Source: an uncultured Hymenobacter sp. (GTDB lineage: Bacteria > Bacteroidota > Bacteroidia > Cytophagales > Hymenobacteraceae). From it: a stretch of DNA of 11,304 nt. The position numbers and the translations under genes are program-made. Under the pieces are notes generated by a model. The model was not told the DNA's origin and searched no databases. It saw only the letters and a list, made by a program, of their open reading frames with translations. The stretch's first letter is position 1. Every line of letters starts with the position of its first letter. Of this stretch, positions 6,499 through 11,304 are shown piece after piece. The DNA lies in assembly GCA_937871705.1 (NCBI GenBank), contig CALMOO010000725.1, positions 1 to 11,304 of the forward strand. Reading direction: 5' to 3'.

Positions 6499-6777
6499 TT
6501 AGCGCGAGCGGGTGAAATGCCGCACTATGGACACCAACAGCAAGCCGACAAGCACCTTTTCGGTTGTAGAGAGACTTCTAAAACGCGTCAGCAACTGTGT
6601 ATCAGTGGCTTGAAGCGAAGCTGGCAAGCCAGCTAATGAGGCCGGTAGGCTGACGGCAACACCGGCTGCCGCGGGCTGGGACCGAGCGGCGGGCTCGTGG
6701 TGGCCGTTGGCGGGGTCGGCCCCGAGCAGCGCGGCTTTAGAGCCGGGGGGGGAGCTGGGAGATTGGGCGTGGCTCAT
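6499..6777 (-). CDS. Small protein with a C-terminal membrane helix, 92 aa
   Basis: No family is recognised. The first 60 residues are Pro/Ala/Ser-rich and probably disordered. A polar helix (QLLTRFRSLSTTEK, about 61-74) leads into a short hydrophobic stretch VLVGLLLVSIV (75-85) and a basic end RHFTRSR. This suggests a tail-anchored inner-membrane protein with the N-terminus in the cytoplasm, by the positive-inside rule. The start is the ATG at 6775-6777. A pyrimidine-rich leader precedes it, without a Shine-Dalgarno sequence. It follows the hairpin at 6870-6900 and precedes the small lipoprotein gene by 21 bp, so the two probably form a short operon. An alternative is a membrane-peripheral protein, since the hydrophobic run is short for a full span. 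Confidence 0.65.
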   Translation of the reverse strand: MSHAQSPSSPPGSKAALLGADPANGHHEPAARSQPAAAGVAVSLPASLAGLPASLQATDTQLLTRFRSLSTTEKVLVGLLLVSIVRHFTRSR

Positions 6778-6869
6778 ACGGAATGAAGAGAGAAAGGAGG
6801 AGAAATAGAACTAACCAGGCCGGAAACGGTGGTCGTAATACAGGAAGAAAGCCAAGTAGGAAAATGACC

Positions 6870-6900
6870 AAGGCCCTCTCCGCGCACCGGAGAGGACCTT
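6870..6900 (-). terminator. Probable terminator of the membrane-protein gene at 6920
   Basis: A hairpin with an 11-bp stem and one mismatch (AAGG/CCTT outer, CCTCTCC/GGAGAGG inner, seven-base loop) lies 20 bp beyond the stop at 6920. On the minus strand it is followed by GGTCATTTTCC, a modest T-run. It separates the 8015/6920 pair from the 6499/6214 pair. Confidence 0.6.
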
Positions 6901-6919
6901 GTTTGTCAGGTAGTTAGGC

Positions 6920-7993
6920 TTAGGGCTGCGAACCAGCCGTCAGGGTGGGGTCCTGGTAAGGCGTGGCGCGGCGGCCCCCAAAGGCTGATACGGCGGCCCC
7001 CAGGCCCAGGCCCAGGGCAGCCAGCAAAGCGGCTTTGGACAAGCCTTCAGCGGCGGCATCGGCTACCTGGCGGGCCTTGAGCGCAGCGGCATCTTTGGCT
7101 TCCTTGAGCTTAGCCTGGGCCTGCTTGGCGGTGGTAATCCAATTGTCTACGATTTGCTCCGACTCGGCCCGGCTCTTGCCGGTGCGCTTCATCACCACGT
7201 TCACGGCCGCGTCGCGGTCAGCAGCGTTGCCTAGGTTATCGGCTTTGCTGGTCAGGTTGTCGATTACGTCGTCGAAGCTCTGGCCCGCGGCCTGGGGGTT
7301 GGCGGCGGCTTGGCCGGCTTCGTCCTGGGTTTGGCTGCCCGCGGTTTTAGCCTGGCGCTCGATGTTCTCGGGCGTTAGCTCGGCTTTGCCGGTCTGGCGC
7401 AGCAACAGGCGGGCCTGGTGCTTCACGTCGCTCAGGTCAATGCCCTGCTCTTTCAACTCGCCTTTGATGGCATCGCCCGCCCCGGGAGCCACGGCGGCAA
7501 TACCCGAGCCCACACCCGAAAGCGCCCGGCCGGCGACCCCTGTCACGCCGCCAATGATGCGGCCTACGGCGGTGGTGAGCAGGTAGAATGTCGCGAGCGT
7601 CACCACCGACCACACGAGCAAGCCGTGGAGCAGGCCGTCGGTACGGCGGGGAATGCCAGCTAGACGGCTGGCCACCGTCGCGCCCAGGTAGAGCGAACCG
7701 AGCGTCGTAAGCAGCCACCAGATGGCGGCCCCAATGCCGATGCCCGACATCGGATTTTGCTCTTGCAACGGGTCGATGGTGCCTAGGCCGATGCCCAGGC
7801 CCAGCAGGCTCAACGCCAATTGCAGCACGATGGCAAGGAGGGCTCCGGCGAAGACCGCGCCCCAGGAAATACGCTTGCTAGCAATTAGTCCAGTCGCTTT
7901 AGGGTGGGGGACCGCTTCGTGACCGTGGGGGGCAGAGAAATTCGCCACAACTTGCTCACGGCCCGGATTAGGTGTATTGGTAGTAGGTGTCAT
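6920..7993 (-). CDS. Multi-pass membrane protein with long helical soluble region, 357 aa, function unknown
   Basis: After a 40-residue polar N-terminus there are three hydrophobic spans: about 43-71 (ISWGAVFAGALLAIV...), 84-107 and 119-148. They are followed by a glycine-rich turn and a long charged, probably helical region (about 172-317). This region includes RTGKSRAESEQIVDNW and a Lys/Ala/Glu-rich coiled-coil-like part. A fourth span, AALLAALGLGLGAAVSAFGG (321-340), closes the chain before a short tail. Proteins with this layout are widespread and usually deposited as hypothetical; I recall the label PhnA-like, which says nothing about activity. The start is the ATG at 7991-7993, only 21 bp after the stop of the 8015 gene, so the two are almost certainly one transcript ending at the 6870-6900 hairpin. 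A membrane partner for the cytoplasmic YflT-DUF2382 protein is a reasonable inference. Confidence 0.78.
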   Translation of the reverse strand: MTPTTNTPNPGREQVVANFSAPHGHEAVPHPKATGLIASKRISWGAVFAGALLAIVLQLALSLLGLGIGLGTIDPLQEQNPMSGIGIGAAIWWLLTTLGSLYLGATVASRLAGIPRRTDGLLHGLLVWSVVTLATFYLLTTAVGRIIGGVTGVAGRALSGVGSGIAAVAPGAGDAIKGELKEQGIDLSDVKHQARLLLRQTGKAELTPENIERQAKTAGSQTQDEAGQAAANPQAAGQSFDDVIDNLTSKADNLGNAADRDAAVNVVMKRTGKSRAESEQIVDNWITTAKQAQAKLKEAKDAAALKARQVADAAAEGLSKAALLAALGLGLGAAVSAFGGRRATPYQDPTLTAGSQP

Positions 7994-8014
7994 AGCGCGT
8001 AGAAGTAGCAGGGC

Positions 8015-8896
8015 TTAGTTGCCGGTCGGCTTCGACGTGTTGGTCGATGATAGGGGGGTGGCGGTAGTGTTGGTCGTGCTGGCGCCGGGAACTTGCTCTA
8101 TCTCCACTTCGGTGTTGCGCACCGTGTCGTGGATAGTTTGCTCGCGCTCCGTAACCTGCTTGCCGAGGCTCACTTCTTCCACCACTTTCGCTTCTTTGCC
8201 TACGACGGCGCGCTCAGCACTTTCGGTTACAGTTATATCGCCTTCTTTAAAGGTCGTGAAGTCCGCTTCCGTAGCTGCGCGGTTGACGGGCTTACGCTGC
8301 ACGGTTACGTGTTCTTCCCGCAGGCGCACGCTGGCTTCCACCGGGCGCTCAACAATGCGCGAGCGTAGGCGCACGCCGCCAGTTTGTTCCACGCGCTTGC
8401 CTACTTGCAGGTTCTCTTCAATCACCTGAGCCGTCATTCCGCCGGTAGCGGTAGTTGGGGCTGGGGCCATGCGGTTGGCCGTGTAGCTATTCTGTACGCC
8501 GTATTCGGCGGCCTTACTGTCAACATCGAGCGCGCCGGCCGTATCCAGAATGTTAGCGGCTTGGCGAGCCTGTTCGGCCGTGTCCACGTGTACTGTCACC
8601 AGGGAGTGACCACTGCGGGTTACCTCCGCATAGGTGTGGGCCTCGTCGTTGTCATTCCCGAAGAGGGAGCTGAAAAAACTGCCTACGCTATCGCTCGCCC
8701 GGCCGGCGGTGTCCGCGACGGCTTCGGTCGTGGTGCCGCTGGTGTTCTGGTAATTACTGCTGGTACCGCTGGCGCTAGGTGAGGCTTGCGAGATATCAAC
8801 GTAATCCCGCACAAAGCCCGCGGCTTGTAGCTGCTGAACGGCGTTTTGGGCTTCAGCGGTGGTGTTGAAGATGCCGATTACAGTTTGATTCTTCAT
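8015..8896 (-). CDS. General stress protein: YflT-like N-terminal region plus DUF2382, 293 aa (paralogue of 4531-5436)
   Basis: The layout matches the other paralogue. There is a first YflT-like half TVIGIFNTTAEAQNAVQQL (residues 5-23), a Ser/Thr linker with SNYQNTSGT, an amphipathic segment GSFFSSLFGNDNDE (72-85) and a second half SLVTVHVDTAEQARQAANIL (98-117). DUF2382 follows (about 154-271), with a Thr/Ser/Asn-rich tail. It is predicted cytoplasmic. DUF2382 and the surrounding DNA are strongly similar to 4531-5436, including a 23-bp identical stretch (8166-8188 and 4667-4689), so the genes arose by duplication. I chose the ATG at 8894-8896 (MKNQTVIGIF), which matches the paralogue's start. 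A longer reading to a TTG at 8959 runs through a hairpin and is unlikely. It is the first gene downstream of the two-component system and probably leads an operon with 6920-7993. Confidence 0.88.
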   Translation of the reverse strand: MKNQTVIGIFNTTAEAQNAVQQLQAAGFVRDYVDISQASPSASGTSSNYQNTSGTTTEAVADTAGRASDSVGSFFSSLFGNDNDEAHTYAEVTRSGHSLVTVHVDTAEQARQAANILDTAGALDVDSKAAEYGVQNSYTANRMAPAPTTATGGMTAQVIEENLQVGKRVEQTGGVRLRSRIVERPVEASVRLREEHVTVQRKPVNRAATEADFTTFKEGDITVTESAERAVVGKEAKVVEEVSLGKQVTEREQTIHDTVRNTEVEIEQVPGASTTNTTATPLSSTNTSKPTGN

Positions 8897-8906
8897 GGCA
8901 AAAAGT

Positions 8907-8914
8907 GTGAAAGA
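8907..8914 (-). promoter_or_regulatory. TCTTTCAC leader motif, copy 4
   Basis: Minus-strand TCTTTCAC ending ten bases before the ATG of the 293-aa stress protein, in a T-rich leader. It is one of four copies of this octamer in the window, all in non-coding gaps of the stress cluster and all in the same orientation. Confidence 0.25.
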
Positions 8915-8938
8915 AAATAGGAAAATCAACCGAAAACG

Positions 8939-8961
8939 AGTTGCTGGATAAGCCAGCAACT
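8939..8961 (-). terminator. Leader hairpin or terminator between the regulator and the stress gene
   Basis: GTTGCTGG (8940-8947) and CCAGCAAC (8953-8960) form a perfect 8-bp stem, extended by an A-T pair, with a five-base loop. On the minus strand a T-rich stretch beginning TCGTTTTC follows. It could end read-through from the response-regulator gene or act as a leader stem for the stress gene, whose ATG lies 42 bp further on. Confidence 0.4.
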
Positions 8962-9018
8962 TCGGCTGCTACTCTCGCCGCAGCTTAGGGCAGTAGAGAC
9001 TGCGTTAAGACCGCGTTA

Positions 9019-9037
9019 GTTAGCTAACCCAAAAGTA
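9019..9037 (-). promoter_or_regulatory. Candidate promoter -7 box with adjoining palindrome
   Basis: Minus-strand TACTTTTG (9030-9037) fits the Bacteroidota -7 consensus TAnnTTTG. A perfect 10-bp palindrome GTTAGCTAAC (9019-9028) lies where transcription would begin. No TTG is found at the expected -33 distance, so the promoter is only half supported. It would give a leader of about 125 bases for the 8896 gene. The palindrome is a candidate operator. Confidence 0.28.
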
Positions 9038-9069
9038 GTAGGACCATTCTAGCGTTTAACATGACGAAA

Positions 9070-9088
9070 CTCATAGTGCGCGTATGAG
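9070..9088 (-). terminator. Weak hairpin after the response-regulator gene
   Basis: CTCATA (9070-9075) pairs with TATGAG (9083-9088) around a seven-base GC-rich loop. The stem starts 11 bp past the stop, and on the minus strand is followed by TTTCGTC. The stem is short and the T-run is only three bases, so termination here is doubtful. Confidence 0.25.
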
Positions 9089-9099
9089 CTTTGTCAGGC

Positions 9100-10152
9100 C
9101 TACCATTGCGCACAGCGCAGCTTCTCGGGCTCCAGCACCCGAATATGATTGGGCGTCAGTTCGACCAGCCCCGCCTGATTGAATTCGCTGAGCGTGCGGA
9201 TAATCGATTCGGTTGCCGTGCCGACCACGGCCGCCAGGTCCTCGCGGGTGAGCTGAATGGTGGGAGCGGGGACTACCCCAGTCGACTCGCACAGCCGTAA
9301 CAACGTGTCGGCCACGCGCCGACGCAACGAAGTATACGCCATGCCGAGCAACTGCTGCTCGCGCTCGCGCACCCGGCTGGCCAGCAGATGAACAAACTGC
9401 TGGCCTACTTCCGGACTGCGTAGCAGCAGCTCCGTAAACTCCTGCTGGGGAATGTAGCGCAGCTCTGTTTCTTCCATGGCCACCGCTGAGTCATAGTGGG
9501 GAATGCGCTCCAGTAGGGGCAAGTAGCCAAAAAACTCGCCGGGGCCATACAGGGCCGTAATCAGTTCCTTGCCAGCGGCCGTGGTTTGGATGGTTTTCAC
9601 GCGGCCTGACTGCACAAAGTACAGTCGCTGAGGCTCCTCGCCTTCGAGGTAAATGTCTTGCTTCTTTCGAATGCTATAGACTTTACGGTCGAGGGCCAGG
9701 CTAGCCAGCTGGTCCACGGGACGCGCACCGGGCAGAGGTTCTTCCAGCCCGTTCGCCGGCAACTCGTACGCCGGCTTGAGGTGTTGAAAACGCGCCAGCC
9801 GGCTGGCAATAGCGCTGAGCAGGTCCGTTTTATTGAAGGGTTTGGTCAGGTAGTCGTCGGCGCCCAGCTCCATGCCACGCCGCTGGTCGGCCTGCTCGGC
9901 TTTCGCCGTCAGGAAAATAAAGGGTATGCCCGCTAGCTGTGGGTTTTGGTTAAAGATGTGCAGCACCCCGTAGCCGTCGAGCACGGGTAACATAATGTCG
10001 CACACCACTAGGTCGGGTTTGGTAGCCAGCGCTTGCTCCACTCCCAATTGGCCGTTTTCGGCTGTGAGGACCACGTAGCCAGCCATGCTCAGCAGCTCGG
10101 CCGTATTCCTGCGGATAGAGGCATTGTCTTCAATCAGTAGAACAGTTAGCAT
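9100..10152 (-). CDS. Response regulator: receiver domain fused to a Crp/Fnr-type cNMP-binding fold and HTH, 350 aa
   Basis: Residues 1-120 are a receiver domain with acidic pair Glu8/Asp9, phospho-acceptor Asp52 in CDIMLP, Thr82 and Lys104 in LTKPF. Residues about 150-245 are a cyclic-nucleotide-binding-type beta barrel (YLEGEEPQRLYFVQSGRVK, GPGEFFGYLPLL). Residues about 270-340 are an HTH_Crp domain (LTREDLAAVVGTATESIIRTLSEF). At the positions of CRP Glu72 and Arg82 it has Tyr210 and Asp221, so ordinary cAMP binding is unlikely and phosphorylation is the probable input. I chose the ATG at 10150-10152 because the receiver starts there directly; the longer frame to 10281 is the antisense-like overlap with the kinase gene. 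The start lies inside the last codons of the kinase gene (23-bp overlap), which suggests translational coupling. It acts as a DNA-binding transcription factor; targets are unknown, but the adjacent stress genes are natural candidates. Confidence 0.92.
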   Translation of the reverse strand: MLTVLLIEDNASIRRNTAELLSMAGYVVLTAENGQLGVEQALATKPDLVVCDIMLPVLDGYGVLHIFNQNPQLAGIPFIFLTAKAEQADQRRGMELGADDYLTKPFNKTDLLSAIASRLARFQHLKPAYELPANGLEEPLPGARPVDQLASLALDRKVYSIRKKQDIYLEGEEPQRLYFVQSGRVKTIQTTAAGKELITALYGPGEFFGYLPLLERIPHYDSAVAMEETELRYIPQQEFTELLLRSPEVGQQFVHLLASRVREREQQLLGMAYTSLRRRVADTLLRLCESTGVVPAPTIQLTREDLAAVVGTATESIIRTLSEFNQAGLVELTPNHIRVLEPEKLRCAQW

Positions 10153-11304
10153 AAGGAATAGTGAGGGTAACAGTGGTGCCCACGCCCGGCTCGCTATGCA
10201 GCGCGATAGTGCCGCCCAGCAGGTCCAGGTAGCGGGCAATGATGTAAAGTCCCAACCCGGTGCCCGGAATGTCGGCGACATTGCGGGCGCGGAAAAACTG
10301 CTCGAATAAGTGCGGCTGGTCGTCTAGGCAAATACCGATGCCCTCATCCTCCACCCGCAACGTCAGCTGGTTGTGCGTGCACGCAGCTTGCACGCGCACC
10401 ACGGCGCCTTCGCCGGAGTACTTTAGGGCATTCGAGAGCAGGTTTATCAGAATTTTGCGCAGCAGCGAAGCGTCGAGTTGAATGGGGCCGGGGCACTGCG
10501 CCTGCTGGGTAATGAGCTGATCAGTTTTACACAGGCCCTGCACACTGGTTATTGTTTCCCGCAGGAAAGTGGCGAGGTCGAGGGTAGTTGGCCGAACCTC
10601 CACTTTGCCGGCTTCGAGGCGACCGAGCGACAAGTATTCCTCTAGCAGGTCACTGAGGTGCTGCACCGACGCGCGGATTTGCTGCACGTGCTTCAGGCGC
10701 TGGGGCTGCTGGTCTCCGCTGGGGTAGTCGGCAATAAGGTCAGCCGACGTGAGCACAGTTGTTAGGGGCGTACGAAATTCATGCGAGGCCAACGAGACGA
10801 AGCGGGACTTTAGCTCCCCCAACTCCTGCTCGGCGGCCAAGGCGCGGGTCAACTCACGCTGCCGCTTTTGCAGCTGCTTGAGGGTAACGAGCAGCGCGTG
10901 GGTGCGGTCGGCCACCTGACGCTCTAACTCGGCATTACTCAGACGCAGCTGCTTTACGGTGGCGGCTAGCTCCTTATTCAGTAAGACCACTCGCTGGCGA
11001 GCGAGCACTAGCTGCGTGACTTCAGTGGCGATAAGCAGCACGCCGCTAAGCTGACCCGTAGCATCGCGCACCGCCTGGCAAATGAGGTTGAAGTAAAACG
11101 GCGCTCGTTGGCCCGAGTCTAGCTGCACGCGCATTTCGTTCGCGTGAAAAGTTTCGCCCGTCCGATACACCTGGTCGAGGCAGTCGAAGAGTTGCTGCCC
11201 TTCCAACTCTGGAACAGCCTCGCGGTAAGGCTTGCCCAGCAAGGGGCGGTAGCCAAATACCCAGCGAAAAAGGTCGTTGGCTAAGTCGATGACGTGCGTA
11301 GGAC
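10130..11304 (-). CDS. Sensor histidine kinase with PAS domain, N-terminus outside window
   Basis: The frame is open to the window edge, giving 390 visible residues. Residues 1 to about 98 are the C-terminal part of a PAS domain (NDLFRWVFGY, LLGKPYREAVPELEGQ, FNLICQAVRDATGQLSGVLL). A coiled-coil linker follows (about 95-165). HisKA has the phospho-acceptor His174 in SHEFRTPL. The ATPase domain has N-box Asn287/Asn291 in NLLSNALKYS, G1 DEGIGI (319-324) and G2 GTGLG (347-351), so it looks catalytically complete. No membrane span is visible, but one or more sensor domains may lie upstream. The kinase would phosphorylate Asp52 of the overlapping regulator. The stop is TGA at 10130-10132. The TTG at 11242 is not the start, because PAS homology continues upstream of it. 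Confidence 0.92.
   Translation of the reverse strand, partial: PTHVIDLANDLFRWVFGYRPLLGKPYREAVPELEGQQLFDCLDQVYRTGETFHANEMRVQLDSGQRAPFYFNLICQAVRDATGQLSGVLLIATEVTQLVLARQRVVLLNKELAATVKQLRLSNAELERQVADRTHALLVTLKQLQKRQRELTRALAAEQELGELKSRFVSLASHEFRTPLTTVLTSADLIADYPSGDQQPQRLKHVQQIRASVQHLSDLLEEYLSLGRLEAGKVEVRPTTLDLATFLRETITSVQGLCKTDQLITQQAQCPGPIQLDASLLRKILINLLSNALKYSGEGAVVRVQAACTHNQLTLRVEDEGIGICLDDQPHLFEQFFRARNVADIPGTGLGLYIIARYLDLLGGTIALHSEPGVGTTVTLTIPYANCSTD

Noticed and set aside
8897..8959. N-terminal extension of the 293-aa stress protein, which could mimic a signal peptide (LIFLFSFTLFA)
   Set aside because: It requires a TTG start within a hairpin, and the paralogue begins at the equivalent of the ATG at 8896.
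10153..10281. N-terminal extension of the response regulator to 10281
   Set aside because: The added 43 residues come from the kinase coding region in another frame and the receiver domain starts exactly at the ATG at 10152.
1..11304. CRISPR array, tRNA, rRNA or riboswitch
   Set aside because: No regularly spaced repeats, cloverleaf with conserved arms, or known aptamer core was recognised on either strand.

Overview
The window looks like chromosomal DNA of a GC-rich member of the Bacteroidota, most probably Hymenobacter or a close relative (Cytophagales). This is an inference from gene content: DUF2382 stress proteins, a response regulator fused to a Crp-type DNA-binding module, an IS1182-type transposase, and start codons without Shine-Dalgarno sequences. 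No RNA gene or CRISPR array was seen.

Left third (1-3063, plus strand). The window opens in the 3' end of an alpha/beta-hydrolase gene that appears frameshifted. A lipoprotein of unknown function follows. Next is a 1.64-kb IS1182-family insertion sequence bounded by 37-bp inverted repeats (34/37 matching). Its transposase reading frame is broken by two apparent one-base deletions.

Middle (3064-8896, all minus strand). A probable secreted or lipid-anchored hypothetical protein is followed by a 399-bp gene-free gap. Beyond it, reading from high to low coordinates, lies a compact stress-type cluster. It holds a YflT-DUF2382 protein, a multi-pass membrane protein, a small single-helix membrane protein, a small lipoprotein, a stand-alone DUF2382 protein, a second YflT-DUF2382 paralogue and a small STAS/SpoIIAA-like protein. 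Hairpins and one very clear intrinsic terminator (4476-4506) split the cluster into several transcription units.

Right end (9100-11304, minus strand). A PAS-containing sensor histidine kinase, cut by the window edge, overlaps by 23 bp a receiver-cNMP-binding-HTH_Crp response regulator. Together they form a two-component system directly upstream of the stress cluster. The regulator's cyclic-nucleotide pocket lacks the two key CRP contacts, so control by phosphorylation rather than cAMP is likely.

Working model (inference): the kinase/regulator pair senses a cytoplasmic or membrane-linked stress cue. The cluster then supplies cytoplasmic DUF2382 proteins and envelope-associated partners. Regulation of the neighbouring genes by this pair is suggested only by proximity and a palindrome near a candidate promoter. 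The most unusual non-coding signal is an 8-mer, TCTTTCAC on the minus strand, that occurs four times, all in gaps of this cluster and three times just upstream of a start codon.
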